NCBI GenBank assembly: GCA_040839025.1 | Contig: JBFPJN010000006.1 | Coordinates: forward strand, 1-64,000 | Direction: 5' to 3' | Length of the DNA stretch: 64,000 bases | Source: Alphaproteobacteria bacterium LSUCC0719 | GTDB lineage: Bacteria; Pseudomonadota; Alphaproteobacteria; Puniceispirillales; Puniceispirillaceae | Shown here: positions 39,739 through 49,430 of the stretch, in pieces | How the letters are laid out: each line of letters starts with the position of its first letter | How positions within the stretch are numbered: position 1 is the first letter of the stretch | Position numbers and translations under genes: made by a program | Notes under the pieces: model-generated | Databases searched by the model: none | What the model saw: only the letters and a program-made list of their open reading frames with translations | Told to the model about the DNA's origin: nothing

Positions 39739-40713
39739 TTATTGCACCAAGCCCATTTCTTTTAGGGCGGGCCCAAATTCATTCACCATCATCTTCATCT
39801 GCTTACCCCATTCCTCTGCACCCATCGGCGAAGTTGAATCAAGACCTGAGTTAGTCAGGTAAGCCTGATAGAGCGAATGGTTCATTGCCTTCATCATGCC
39901 AGCTTCCAACTCATCACGGCGTGCCTTATCAACACCAGAGTGAGTGGCGTAACCGCGAACAGTGGCCAGTTCAAGATCAATGCCCATTTCAATGGATGTC
40001 TTAGCCTGTGGAATTGGCGCCATTGGGTTTCTATCAAGGATGACCATCGGGCAAATATCGCCTGATTCAACTTGAGATGAAGCTTCAGAAAGGTTTAGCG
40101 TACCAACGTCTACTGCACCAGCAACTAGCTGTGTGGCCAGTTCAGCGCCTCCACCAAATGGAACATAATTTGGCATTGGCTGACCCATAGCCTTGGCCCA
40201 CAAATACACAGTGATATGGTCAATTGTGCCTGACTGTGTTCCGCCATAAGTCAGCTTATCACCTGCTTTTACGCCAGCAACAAACTCTTCAGGTGTCTTA
40301 TATTTTGTAGTCTTACAATTCACCATCAAGATCTGCGGGTCGTTAGTACCACGTCCAAGTGGAGCCATCTCATCAAGAGTTAAGTTGGTTTTGCCTGCGG
40401 CCATAGTAATCGCGTGGCCAACCGTAAACATCAGGATGGAGTTGCCATCAGCCGGACGTGTTTTGAAATAATTCATCGCCGCAGCGCCACCGCCGCCACG
40501 CTTATTTACAACAACCATGTCCTGCTCTAGAGCACGGCGAGTGCGAATCATCATCATTCTGGCGTTCACGTCTGTGCCACCACCCGCACCAGCATGGGTC
40601 ACGACTTCAATCGTGCCTTCGGCGGCTACGACAGGAGCCGAGGACATCGCCATAACGCCGGCCATCGACGCAATGCCGATGCCGACCGAAAGAATTTTCT
40701 TTTTGCTGAGCAT
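39739..40713 (-). CDS. tctC: Tripartite tricarboxylate transporter, substrate-binding protein TctC
   Basis: A 324-residue periplasmic binding protein with a cleavable signal peptide (MLSKKKILSVGIGIASMAGV, cleavage near VVAAEG). The mature part shows the family features THAGAGGGTDVNARM and GGTQSGTIDHIT, and ends LKEMGLVQ. The frame opens far upstream, but the ATG at 40713 follows GGGAGGAAAC and begins the signal peptide. A GntR-type palindrome lies 150 bases upstream. The bound ligand is likely a carboxylic acid related to the surrounding sugar-acid genes; the exact one is unknown. Confidence 0.93.
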   Translation of the reverse strand: MLSKKKILSVGIGIASMAGVMAMSSAPVVAAEGTIEVVTHAGAGGGTDVNARMMMIRTRRALEQDMVVVNKRGGGGAAAMNYFKTRPADGNSILMFTVGHAITMAAGKTNLTLDEMAPLGRGTNDPQILMVNCKTTKYKTPEEFVAGVKAGDKLTYGGTQSGTIDHITVYLWAKAMGQPMPNYVPFGGGAELATQLVAGAVDVGTLNLSEASSQVESGDICPMVILDRNPMAPIPQAKTSIEMGIDLELATVRGYATHSGVDKARRDELEAGMMKAMNHSLYQAYLTNSGLDSTSPMGAEEWGKQMKMMVNEFGPALKEMGLVQ

Positions 40714-40863
40714 TGTTTCCTCCCAGAAGTTTGCTTCATATCGCTTCTTTTCGTGCCTCGCCGGGTTGATCCAGCTTCGGCTGTTAGGACACCGTGGTCG
40801 CCACCAACAGGCTGGCCATACCGGGAACCCATCTCGCGGCGTTTTTCTGCGCCTAATTAGAAT

Positions 40864-40875
40864 ACGGTATACCAA
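40864..40875. promoter_or_regulatory. GntR-type operator, copy 2
   Basis: ACGGTATACCAA, centred on the same GGTATACC palindrome as the other three sites, in the 276-bp gap upstream of tctC. The rest of this gap shows no gene. Confidence 0.65.
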
Positions 40876-40989
40876 AAAAATTTGCGTAACAATGAGTAAA
40901 ATGTCCCATCTTCAACCTGCGATCGCCTTTATGTTGCGAAAATCGGACCCGGGCCGTCACGGGAGCCGATTTCCTTCGCCAATCCCGGT

Positions 40990-41832
40990 CTAGTCGACCT
41001 TCACTCCAGCCTCTTTGGCCCGCTCGACCATGTATTCACGGCCGGCCAGCATGTCGTCGATCGACCCAAACCCGTTTGTGTAGTGGCCGGTATAGCCCAT
41101 GCCTTCGATCTTCTTGAACATGGCACCAAAATCGATCGTGCCATCACCAGGTTGCTGATGAATCTCGTAGGATCCGTTATTGTCGGCAAGCCGCACCTCG
41201 TGACAGAGGCTGAAATCCATCGCGTCGATGAAATTGGCAATCCCCACTCCGGGAAGGAAATGCGCATGGTTCGCCGTGAAGGACCACCGCACCGACGGGC
41301 TGTCGATCTCGCGGAAGAAATGCATGCATTCAGCCGGTGTCACGGGCATGTAATTGACCTCGGCCAGCACCGGTTCCCAGTTCAGGTTCTCCAGCAGCAG
41401 CAGAACATCACGCTCGGCGGCGTAATCGGCGATGCGGCGCAATCTGTCGATCGCGGCCTGCATCCTGATCTTGCGGCAGGCGGTGAAATGATATCCGCCA
41501 TGAACGACGATCCACTTCGCGCCAAGCTTCGGTGCGAGGTCGATATAGGCCTTCATGTAGCTGTCGACAGCGTCACGACAGAAGGGGGATATTTCGGCAA
41601 CATTGACGCCTGACAGCGTGTGGAGGCCAAAACTGATCCCCGTCTCGGCAAGCAGGTCGCAGACCGTTCCGCATCTCGCGTCATCAAATGTTTCGAGCGC
41701 ATTCGGTGCAATATCGGTCTGCGCGTCAATGATACGGACATCATTCTCGGCGGCCCAGCGGATCCCGTCCTCCAGTGGCAACCGCCGACCAAGATCGATG
41801 CCTATCCTGTCTTTCAATGTCATGCCGGTCAT
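40990..41832 (-). CDS. Sugar phosphate isomerase/epimerase-like TIM-barrel protein
   Basis: A 280-residue protein of the xylose-isomerase-like TIM-barrel (AP endonuclease 2) superfamily. Metal-ligand positions are suggested by KWIVVHGGYHF, LLLENLNWE (Glu), NHAHFLPGVG (His) and CHEVRLADNNGSYEIHQQPGDGTIDF (His, Asp). Such proteins isomerise or epimerise sugars, sugar acids or related keto compounds. The ATG at 41832 follows GGGGGAAC. It is third after the CoA-transferase and hydratase genes, 47 bases from the latter, so it probably shares their transcript. No specific reaction can be assigned. Confidence 0.82.
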   Translation of the reverse strand: MTGMTLKDRIGIDLGRRLPLEDGIRWAAENDVRIIDAQTDIAPNALETFDDARCGTVCDLLAETGISFGLHTLSGVNVAEISPFCRDAVDSYMKAYIDLAPKLGAKWIVVHGGYHFTACRKIRMQAAIDRLRRIADYAAERDVLLLLENLNWEPVLAEVNYMPVTPAECMHFFREIDSPSVRWSFTANHAHFLPGVGIANFIDAMDFSLCHEVRLADNNGSYEIHQQPGDGTIDFGAMFKKIEGMGYTGHYTNGFGSIDDMLAGREYMVERAKEAGVKVD

Positions 41833-41879
41833 AAGTTCCCCCTAAAATTGCTTTGCCAGCCACATATGGACAGCGCCTG

Positions 41880-42692
41880 TCAGCTGCCGGTGAATTTTGG
41901 CTTTCGCTTCTCCATAAAGGCCCGCCGCCCCTCGATATAGTCGTCGCTGTCAAAACATCCCTTCACCAGCGCAGCGAGCGCATCGAGATCACGATCCGCC
42001 TCGTCACCCTGCAGCGACTGTGTGATGGCTTTCACCGATTCGATTGTCAGCGGGGCATTCTCGCTGATCCGCCTGGCATAGTCATCGGCATAGGCTGTCA
42101 GCATCTGTGGTGCCAGTACCCTGTTGACCAAACCCATCTCATAGGCTTCGGCAGCACTGAACTGGCGGGCGGTAAAGAAAATTTCCTTCACCATCGACGG
42201 GCCGACAAGTTGGGCCAGCCGCCTGATGCCTTCATAACCATAGCCGACACCAAGCTTGGCGGCCGGCACGGCAAACCGGCTTTTATCCTCGCACAGCCGC
42301 AGGTCACAGGCGACAGCCAGCCCCATACCGCCACCGATACAATAACCCTGGATCACCGCGACGGTCGGTTTGGGAAAGGTGAAGACAGCATCATAGAATG
42401 CCTTGCTGGCCTGGGCGTAGATCTCGACATCCTCGGCACTTGAACGTTCATTTTCGAATTTCGAAATATCCGCGCCAGAGGCAAAAGCCTTGCCGCCAGC
42501 CCCCCGAATGACCAGAAGCCTTGCTTCCGGATCGGCAGCCATACGGGCCACTTCCTCGGCACCGGCCCGGTACATCGCCAGCGAGATGGCGTTATGGCGT
42601 TCCGGATTGTTGATCACAACATGGCCGACACGCGCGACAATGCCTGTCAGCAGCTTGCCGTCGGCATGGGCTGTAAACTGGTCGAATTTCAT
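41880..42692 (-). CDS. Enoyl-CoA hydratase/isomerase family protein (2)
   Basis: A 270-residue crotonase-fold protein. VVINNPERHNAISLAMY, the oxyanion-hole segment AFASGADISKF and GYCIGGGMGLAVACDLRL are clear; FAVPAAKLGVGYGYEGIRRL follows. It ends FMEKRKPKFTG, the usual C-terminus of the group. It overlaps the CoA-transferase gene by four bases, so the two proteins likely act in succession on one CoA thioester. Confidence 0.88.
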   Translation of the reverse strand: MKFDQFTAHADGKLLTGIVARVGHVVINNPERHNAISLAMYRAGAEEVARMAADPEARLLVIRGAGGKAFASGADISKFENERSSAEDVEIYAQASKAFYDAVFTFPKPTVAVIQGYCIGGGMGLAVACDLRLCEDKSRFAVPAAKLGVGYGYEGIRRLAQLVGPSMVKEIFFTARQFSAAEAYEMGLVNRVLAPQMLTAYADDYARRISENAPLTIESVKAITQSLQGDEADRDLDALAALVKGCFDSDDYIEGRRAFMEKRKPKFTGS

Positions 42693-43873
42693 GTGATTCC
42701 CCGTGACGCAAAGCTGCCGATTTCATCTTCAGAATATCCAAACTCCGCCAGAATTTCGGCAGTATGCTGACCCTTTGTCGGTGGTGGACGGCGGATCTCG
42801 GCCCGGGACCGGCTCATCTTGATTGGCTGGCCGACAATCTGCGAGGGGCCGCGTTCCTGGCTGACAACATCACGCGCCATGCCAAGATGCTGGACCTGCG
42901 GATTTTCGAAGACCTGCTGGATATTGTTGATTTCACCACAGGGAACGCCGATCTCGGCAAGCCGTTCCACCCAGTAATCGCTGCTCTTCCGGGATGTATT
43001 CTCGTTGATGATGGCATTCAGTGAGGCGCGGTTTTTGCTGCGTGACGGTTGATCGGCATAATCCTCGTGATCCATCCGTGGGTCCGCCAGCTCGTCCTTC
43101 AGCCGCAACCAGATATGCTGGCCGGCACAGGCAATATTGATATAGCCATCCGAGGTTGTGAACACCCCGGTCGGGATCGATGTCGGATGATCGTTTCCGG
43201 CCTGCTTTGGCACATCACCGTCCATCAGCCAGCGTGCCGCCTGGAAATCAAGCATCGCAATCTGCGCCTGAAGCAGCGAGGTCTGTACCCATTGACCTTC
43301 ACCTGTCTTCTCGCGACCGAGAAGCGCCAGCAGGACACCCTGCGCGGCAAAGCCGCCAGCTGTGAGATCCGCGATGGGAATGCCGACGCGCATCGGGCCT
43401 TCTCCGGGGGCGCCGGTGATGGACATCAGCCCGCCCATACCCTGGGCGATCTGGTCAAAGCCCGGTCTGCCAGCCAGCGGGCCATCCTGACCAAAACCCG
43501 AGATCGACGCATAGACAAGCCGCGGATTGTCGATGCGCAGCGTTTCATAATCGATGCCAAGGCGGAATTTCACATCCGGGCGATAATTCTCCACCACCAC
43601 ATCGGCGGTGGCAGCCATCTTCTTGAAGATCGCCACCCCATCGGGATCCTTCAGATTCAGGATCATCGAGCGTTTGTTGCGATGCAGGTTCTGGAAGTCC
43701 GATCCCTGACGCGAACCGCCCATATCTGAACCGGCGGTATCGGGGTTTTCAATCTTGATCACATTGGCGCCCCAGTCGGCAAGCTGGCGAACGCAGGTCG
43801 GGCCAGACCGCACCCGGGTCAGATCAAGAACGGTGTAGTCGGACAGGATATCACTGGCAGGTTCAAACGGCAT
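42689..43873 (-). CDS. CaiB/BaiF family CoA-transferase
   Basis: A 394-residue class III CoA-transferase. Motifs: LDLTRVRSGPTCVRQLADWGANVIKIE near the start, GSDFQNLHRNKRSMILNLK, FGQDGPLAGRPGFDQIAQGMGGLMSITG, and the nucleophile Asp probably in GIPIADLTAG. It moves CoA between carboxylic acids. The frame begins 18 codons earlier; the ATG at 43873 gives the better N-terminus, though its ribosome site is weak. First gene of the unit with hydratase 2 and the TIM-barrel protein. A GntR-type palindrome lies 60 bases upstream. Confidence 0.9.
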   Translation of the reverse strand: MPFEPASDILSDYTVLDLTRVRSGPTCVRQLADWGANVIKIENPDTAGSDMGGSRQGSDFQNLHRNKRSMILNLKDPDGVAIFKKMAATADVVVENYRPDVKFRLGIDYETLRIDNPRLVYASISGFGQDGPLAGRPGFDQIAQGMGGLMSITGAPGEGPMRVGIPIADLTAGGFAAQGVLLALLGREKTGEGQWVQTSLLQAQIAMLDFQAARWLMDGDVPKQAGNDHPTSIPTGVFTTSDGYINIACAGQHIWLRLKDELADPRMDHEDYADQPSRSKNRASLNAIINENTSRKSSDYWVERLAEIGVPCGEINNIQQVFENPQVQHLGMARDVVSQERGPSQIVGQPIKMSRSRAEIRRPPPTKGQHTAEILAEFGYSEDEIGSFASRGIT

Positions 43874-43933
43874 GATCAACTCGTCTCGGGGATCGCTGGT
43901 ACGGCATAACAGCCCGCCAGCGTTCAAAAAATA

Positions 43934-43943
43934 TTGTATACCA
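43934..43943. promoter_or_regulatory. GntR-type operator, copy 3
   Basis: TTGTATACCA, one base off the perfect palindrome, in the 177-bp divergent region between the CoA-transferase and sulfatase genes. It could act on either promoter. Confidence 0.6.
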
Positions 43944-44050
43944 AATTAGAAGACGATAGCTTTTTTGAAGTCAATTCAAATCTTGCCACCACATGCAGGC
44001 CGTGATGTTCGGTCGCGCCCCAATGCGCCGGAAAGGCGGTTTCCAAGGTC

Positions 44051-45547
44051 ATGAAGACACTGTTTCTGCTTTTCGACAGCCTCAACAGATCGGCGCTCGG
44101 AGCCTATGGTGGCAGCATTCCGACGCCTAATTTCGACAGGCTTGCCGCCCGTTCGACGATCTTCGACTCGCATTACGCCGGCTCGCTTCCCTGTATGCCG
44201 GCGCGGCGTGACATGCAGACAGGCAGGCTGAATTTCCTGCACCGCAGCTGGGGGCCGCTGGAGCCATTCGACGACAGCTTTGCGGCACAGCTGGATGGTG
44301 GCGGCACCTACTGTCATCTTGTGTCGGACCATTATCACTATTTCGAGGATGGCGGGGCCACCTACCATACGCGCTATTCCAGCTGGGATTTTATCCGCGG
44401 CCAGGAATCGGATCCCTGGGCGGCGATGGTGGCACCGCCGATCGAGCGGTTTCGCGCGCAGTACCACCCGCTGCAATTCGAGGACCATCGCGACGGGCAC
44501 CGGCTCCAGGGCATGATCAACCGGACGCGGATCTCGTGTGAACGTGACTTTCCGGTCGTTCGCTGTGTCGATTCCGCGCTGACCTTCCTTGAGGAGAATG
44601 GTGACGAGGATCGATGGCTCCTGCAGATGGAAACCTTTGATCCACACGAGCCGTTCCATGCGCCACCCGGCTATCGCGACGGGCATACCGGCTATGATGG
44701 GCCGACCCTTGATTGGCCGCGCTACCGGAATGTTGAGGAAACACCGCAGGAAGTCGCCGAGCTGCGCGCCAACTATGCCGCGCTGGTGCGGCTGTGCGAC
44801 GCGCAGCTGGGACGAATCCTTGACCATCTTGACGCCACGGATGGCTGGCGCGACACGGCGGTCATCCTGACCACCGACCACGGGTTCCTGCTGGCCGAAC
44901 ATGACTGGTGGGCGAAGAACCGGATGCCTTTCTATAACGAGGTCGCGCGCATACCGTTGATGATCAGCCTTCCCGGCACACCCGGCGGACGCCGCGTTTC
45001 GGCCTTGACGCAGACCATCGACCTGATGCCGACTCTGCTCGATCTCCACGGTGAAGAGGCGGGCCCGCATGTTCGGGGCCGGTCGCTGCTGCCGCTATGT
45101 GAGGGCAGCGCCGCGCCTATACGCAAGATCGCGCTCTACGGCATTTTCGGCGGCGCCATCAACGCCACCGACGGACGCTACACATATTTCCGGTATCCGG
45201 ACGACATGGAAAGCCACGAGCTGTTCGAATACACGCTGATGCCGGCGCACAACCGCAGCCTTTTCACCATCGAGGAGCTGACGCCGGCGACCCTTCACCG
45301 CGGATTCGATTTCACCCGCGGGGCACCGGTGCTTCGTCTTCCGGCGCGTGCCGATGCCAAGCGTTCGCCGCGCCAGGGCGGATTTGCCGACGCCCATACG
45401 GTGCTTTACGATCTCGACAGCGACCCCGGCCAGCGTTCGCCACTTGCCGACAGGTCGGTCCAGGACAGGCTGTGTTCCCTGATGAAAGCGGAAATGGCGG
45501 CGCATGACGCGCCAGCCGAACTCTACGCCCGTTTTGACTTGACCTGA
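44051..45547 (+). CDS. Sulfatase (formylglycine-dependent, arylsulfatase family)
   Basis: A 498-residue sulfatase. The metal-binding FDSLNR is at the N-terminus and the site modified to formylglycine is Cys48 in CMPAR, matching CxPxR, followed by DMQTGR. The second metal cluster is TTDHGFLLAEHDWWAK, and MPFYNEVARIPLMI follows as in the family. There is no signal peptide, so it is likely cytoplasmic. It could remove sulfate from a sulfated sugar acid handled by this cluster; phosphonate monoester hydrolases share the fold and are an alternative. Divergent from the CoA-transferase. Confidence 0.9.
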   Translation: MKTLFLLFDSLNRSALGAYGGSIPTPNFDRLAARSTIFDSHYAGSLPCMPARRDMQTGRLNFLHRSWGPLEPFDDSFAAQLDGGGTYCHLVSDHYHYFEDGGATYHTRYSSWDFIRGQESDPWAAMVAPPIERFRAQYHPLQFEDHRDGHRLQGMINRTRISCERDFPVVRCVDSALTFLEENGDEDRWLLQMETFDPHEPFHAPPGYRDGHTGYDGPTLDWPRYRNVEETPQEVAELRANYAALVRLCDAQLGRILDHLDATDGWRDTAVILTTDHGFLLAEHDWWAKNRMPFYNEVARIPLMISLPGTPGGRRVSALTQTIDLMPTLLDLHGEEAGPHVRGRSLLPLCEGSAAPIRKIALYGIFGGAINATDGRYTYFRYPDDMESHELFEYTLMPAHNRSLFTIEELTPATLHRGFDFTRGAPVLRLPARADAKRSPRQGGFADAHTVLYDLDSDPGQRSPLADRSVQDRLCSLMKAEMAAHDAPAELYARFDLT

Positions 45548-45600
45548 TACCCGCTTCCGGCGTAACGCCGGACCACACAAGACAGGACCCGTAGGCAGCC

Positions 45601-47106
45601 ATGACCAATCATCTTTATGACGGTGTGTTCGGACAGCATGCCAGCAGCAGCAAAACATTTCTCTACACGGATACCGGCGAGGTGAGTTTTGCCGATTTCA
45701 CCGCGCTCACCAACAGGCTTGCCAGACTTCTGACTGCCGCGGGGCTGGCCCCTGGTGACCGGGTTGCCGTTCAGGCCGACAAATCGGTGATGCTGCTGGC
45801 GCTCTACGCGGCCACGGTCAAGGCAGGCGGTGTCTATCTGCCACTGAATACCGGCTATACCGCCGCCGAGCTTGATTATTTCCTTGGTGACGCGAAGCCG
45901 CGCATCGTCATCGCCGGCTCTGCCGCTGCCGACGCCGTGGCACCGCTTGCCGCACGCGGCGGGGCCACGCTGTTCACCCTTGACGCCGATGAAGGCGGCA
46001 GCCTTGCCGAGGCCGCCGCCACTCAGGATCCGGACTTTGTCGCGGTGCCGCGCGGCGCGGAGGATCTTGCCGCCATTCTCTATACTTCGGGGACCACGGG
46101 CAGGTCCAAGGGTGCCAAGCTGTGCCACCGCAATTTGCTGTCAAATGCCGAGGTGCTGCGCGATTACTGGCACTTCACGGCGGATGATGTGCTTCTCCAC
46201 ATGCTGCCGATCTATCACACGCATGGCCTGTTCGTGGCCAGCAACCTGCTGGCGATGGTCGGTGGGTCGATGATCTTCCTGCCAAAATTCTCGGCCGAGA
46301 CGGCGCTTCGCTGGATGCCACAGGCAACCACGATGATGGGTGTGCCGACCTTCTATACACGGCTTCTGGACAGTGACGGTTTCAACGGCGAGGCAACAGC
46401 GCATATGCGGCTGTTCATTTCCGGGTCGGCCCCGCTTCTGGCCGAGACGCATCGGCAGTTCCAGGACCGCACCGGCAAGGCCATTCTCGAGCGCTATGGC
46501 ATGACGGAAACCAATATGTGTACCTCGAACCCCTATGACCGTGACAGGCGGGCCGGCACGGTCGGCTTTCCGCTGCCGGGCGTCGAGCTGCGGATTGCCG
46601 ACGCGACAACAGGCGCCGAGCTTGCCGATGGCGAGATCGGAATCATCGAGCTGCGCGGTGACAATGTCTTTCTGGGCTATTGGGAAATGGAACAGAAAAC
46701 AGCCGAATCCTTTCGTGAAGACGGGTTTTTCATCACCGGCGACATGGCTGTGCGCGACGCCGACGGCTATATCAGCATTGTAGGGCGCGACAAGGATTTG
46801 ATCATTTCCGGCGGGCTGAACGTCTATCCAAAGGAGGTCGAGGGGATGATCGACGCCATTGACGGCGTTCTGGAAAGTGCGGTTATCGGCGTGCCGCACC
46901 GCGATTTTGGCGAGGCCGTTGTCGCCGTTGTTGTCCGTGAGGATCCGGCACTCGAGGCCAGCGCGATTGAGACGACATTATCGACCCAGCTGGCGAAATT
47001 CAAACAGCCGAAATCAGTCATATTTGTCGACGCGCTGCCGCGCAACAGCATGGGCAAGGTCCAGAAGGCGGAACTTCGCAAGCTTCATGACGGGCTGTTT
47101 TCCTGA
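45601..47106 (+). CDS. AMP-forming acyl-CoA synthetase, malonyl-CoA synthetase (MatB) type
   Basis: A 501-residue adenylate-forming ligase. The P-loop is YTSGTTGRSKGAKLCHRNLLSN, followed by MLPIYHTHGLF, ERYGMTETNM, GFPLPGVELRI, the hinge GRDKDLIISGGLNVYPKEVE and the C-terminal Lys in LPRNSMGKVQKAEL. LPIYHTHGLFVASN and GMTETNM closely match malonyl-CoA synthetases, so malonate or methylmalonate is the likely substrate. It follows the sulfatase by 53 bases with AGGA near the start. Confidence 0.85.
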   Translation: MTNHLYDGVFGQHASSSKTFLYTDTGEVSFADFTALTNRLARLLTAAGLAPGDRVAVQADKSVMLLALYAATVKAGGVYLPLNTGYTAAELDYFLGDAKPRIVIAGSAAADAVAPLAARGGATLFTLDADEGGSLAEAAATQDPDFVAVPRGAEDLAAILYTSGTTGRSKGAKLCHRNLLSNAEVLRDYWHFTADDVLLHMLPIYHTHGLFVASNLLAMVGGSMIFLPKFSAETALRWMPQATTMMGVPTFYTRLLDSDGFNGEATAHMRLFISGSAPLLAETHRQFQDRTGKAILERYGMTETNMCTSNPYDRDRRAGTVGFPLPGVELRIADATTGAELADGEIGIIELRGDNVFLGYWEMEQKTAESFREDGFFITGDMAVRDADGYISIVGRDKDLIISGGLNVYPKEVEGMIDAIDGVLESAVIGVPHRDFGEAVVAVVVREDPALEASAIETTLSTQLAKFKQPKSVIFVDALPRNSMGKVQKAELRKLHDGLFS

Positions 47107-47131
47107 CAGCTGCCGTCAGCATCCGTCACAT

Positions 47132-48037
47132 TCAGCCTGCGCGGGCCGAGTCCCGGCGCACGCGTTCACGGCGCAGAATGAATATGGATGAGGCGACAAC
47201 GACCCCGCTGCCGACCAGAACGGCCACGCTCAGCACCTCGTCAAAGAACAGGATGCCGGCAACGATGCCGAATGGTATCGACAGGTAGCGAAGCGGGGCC
47301 AGCAGGCTGGCGGGGGCCAGCTTGTGGCTGAAAGCAATGAAGAATTGCTGAAAGCTCGACAGCACACCAATCAGCACCAGGATCATGATATCACGCGGCG
47401 TTGCCGGCAGCGATGCATCCCAGACCAGCACCAGCGCAAGAAACAGCGCCGCACCGGTGCCATTATACCAAACGGCCGTCGTTGCCGGGCTGTCATGCTG
47501 ACCAAGCCGGCGAAGCATGATCATCATGATGGCCCCGAAAAAGGGTGACCCAAGCCCGACCAGCACGCCGGCAAGGCTCCACCCCGCAGCGCCCGGCTCC
47601 AGCAGGATCAGCGTCCCGCCAAATCCCACAATGACAGCTGACCAACGGCGCCATCCGACAGGTTCCTGCAGCATGAAAGGAGCCAGAAAGGTCACGCACA
47701 GGGTGATCGTCTGGAACAGCACCGTCACCTTGGCAAGCGACATCAGATCGAGCGCCGCATAGAAGCAGGTCAGGCTGGCAAGCCCGGCTGCAACCCGCAC
47801 CGCAAGAATACGCGGCGCGGCAACGCTGAAGGCCTGCCGGCGACGCTGCCAAAGCGCCATCACGACAAGCAGCGGCAGACAAAGCGCATAGCGGAACAGC
47901 AGCACCGTGACAGTGTCGATTTCCGGCGCGACAAGCTTGACCAGCGCCGAGATACCAACTGTCAGCAAAATCTCGGCAATCGCGATGGTGACGCCAAGGC
48001 TCAGAAGCCGATGTGACTCCGACGGGTCATCTGCCAC
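47132..48037 (-). CDS. EamA/DMT-superfamily permease
   Basis: A 301-residue membrane protein with ten predicted helices in two EamA repeats; the first repeat ends near residue 145 and the second begins GWSLAGVLVGLGSPFFGAIMMIML. Exports or imports small metabolites; substrate unknown. It sits 29 bases after the dehydratase gene on the same strand, so it may be co-transcribed, and converges on the ligase gene. Confidence 0.85.
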   Translation of the reverse strand: MADDPSESHRLLSLGVTIAIAEILLTVGISALVKLVAPEIDTVTVLLFRYALCLPLLVVMALWQRRRQAFSVAAPRILAVRVAAGLASLTCFYAALDLMSLAKVTVLFQTITLCVTFLAPFMLQEPVGWRRWSAVIVGFGGTLILLEPGAAGWSLAGVLVGLGSPFFGAIMMIMLRRLGQHDSPATTAVWYNGTGAALFLALVLVWDASLPATPRDIMILVLIGVLSSFQQFFIAFSHKLAPASLLAPLRYLSIPFGIVAGILFFDEVLSVAVLVGSGVVVASSIFILRRERVRRDSARAG

Positions 48038-48066
48038 CCAACACCTCCCGCCGGTCCGGCGCGCCT

Positions 48067-49239
48067 CTATTCCTCAATATCAAAATGCTCGAGATGCCTG
48101 TCTGTAATGGTGATCCCGAGACCCGGCAGATTGTCATCAAGCTGCAGATGACCATCAACGGCATCCGGATCACCTTCAAAGATATAGTAGAACAGCTCGT
48201 TGCCAACCTCGACATCGAAGACCGGGAAATATTCTGCGATCGGACAATTCATGTTGGCCATCGTCAGATGGTAGTTATGCATCTGGCCGGCATGCGGGAT
48301 GACCGGTATCTGATGCGCCTCGGCAACGGCGTTGATCTTCTGCGCCGCGGTGATGCCACCGACCCGGTTGGTGTCATATTGCAGTACCGATACCGCCTTT
48401 TCCTGCAGCAGCTGCGCGCAGCCGAGAAGCGAATATTCATGTTCGCCACCCGAAATCGGAATCGGTCCGCGGTTCAAATCGGCATAGCCGCGCAGATCAT
48501 CAGCGATCACCGGCTCCTCGAGCCAGCGCGGCTCGAACTTTTCAAGCTTCGGGATCATCCGGCGGGTATAGTCGAGGTTCCAGCCCATATAGGCCTCGAG
48601 CATCAGGTCGCGCTCCCATCCGATGACCTCGCGGACAGCCTCGACGCGCTTGATATTCTCGCGCATGCCGGCCATACCGTCGCGCGGCCCATAGCCGAAC
48701 CGCGTCTTGAAACCGGTATAGCCGTTCTTCATCGCCGCTTCGGCCTCAGCCTGCATGTCCTTGATTGGCCCGGCATAGAGTTTCGAGTAGTAGCAGGGGA
48801 TGCTGTCCTTGGTGCGCCCACCGAGAAGTTTGAAAACAGGCTTGCCAACAAGCTTGCCCATCAGATCCCAGATGCCGATGTCGATTGCCGAGATCGCCAC
48901 CATGCCGACACCCTTGCGGCCCCAGGCATGCGTGCGGCGATACATCTTCTCCCACAGATAGGCATAATCGAAGGGGTCCTGGCCAATCACCATCGGTGCA
49001 TAGAATTCGTCGATTGCCTTCTTTGCAAGGCTCGGCGCCAGTGCCGCATTGCCAATGCCGACAGTGCCGTCGCTGGCTTCAACCTCACAGGTCAGCCACT
49101 GGTGAAAACGGAAGGACTGCATGGCATCGCCGCGGTCACCCAGAATATCGGAAGCGTTGGTACAGAAATTTCCCTGTGGCGGTACGGTCGGCCCCTTCCA
49201 GTTCCAGACCCGGGCGCGAATCGATTTTATCGTAACCAT
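48067..49239 (-). CDS. Enolase-superfamily dehydratase, L-rhamnonate dehydratase-like (2)
   Basis: A 390-residue member of the L-rhamnonate dehydratase group. The N-terminus [20 protein letters not shown] and the loop [14 protein letters not shown] are typical of that group. Metal ligands appear in [23 protein letters not shown] and ISGGEHEYS; the catalytic His is probably in [10 protein letters not shown]. It should dehydrate a six-carbon aldonate to a 2-keto-3-deoxy acid. The ATG at 49239 follows AAGGGGGA. A GntR-type palindrome is 42 bases upstream. It is the last chromosomal gene before the mobile element. Confidence 0.88.
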   Translation of the reverse strand: MVTIKSIRARVWNWKGPTVPPQGNFCTNASDILGDRGDAMQSFRFHQWLTCEVEASDGTVGIGNAALAPSLAKKAIDEFYAPMVIGQDPFDYAYLWEKMYRRTHAWGRKGVGMVAISAIDIGIWDLMGKLVGKPVFKLLGGRTKDSIPCYYSKLYAGPIKDMQAEAEAAMKNGYTGFKTRFGYGPRDGMAGMRENIKRVEAVREVIGWERDLMLEAYMGWNLDYTRRMIPKLEKFEPRWLEEPVIADDLRGYADLNRGPIPISGGEHEYSLLGCAQLLQEKAVSVLQYDTNRVGGITAAQKINAVAEAHQIPVIPHAGQMHNYHLTMANMNCPIAEYFPVFDVEVGNELFYYIFEGDPDAVDGHLQLDDNLPGLGITITDRHLEHFDIEE

Positions 49240-49280
49240 GTGACGTCCCCCTTATCCCCTGAAGCCACTGTTTCTGTATT

Positions 49281-49290
49281 TGGTATACCA
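49281..49290. promoter_or_regulatory. GntR-type operator, copy 4
   Basis: Perfect palindrome TGGTATACCA upstream of the rhamnonate-dehydratase-like gene. The 190 bp from this gene to the tRNA remnant at 49431 shows no other gene. Confidence 0.7.
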
Positions 49291-49430
49291 GTTTTTACGG
49301 TTCTGAGACAAGACAATGCAGGACGGCACATGCCAGCCGGTTTTAGAGGCGGGATGATGGCGGGCAGGGTGATGGCGCGCCGGGGGCCAGGGTGCCGGGG
49401 TGCCGGGGCTGGCCGCGCTGACAGGAAAGA

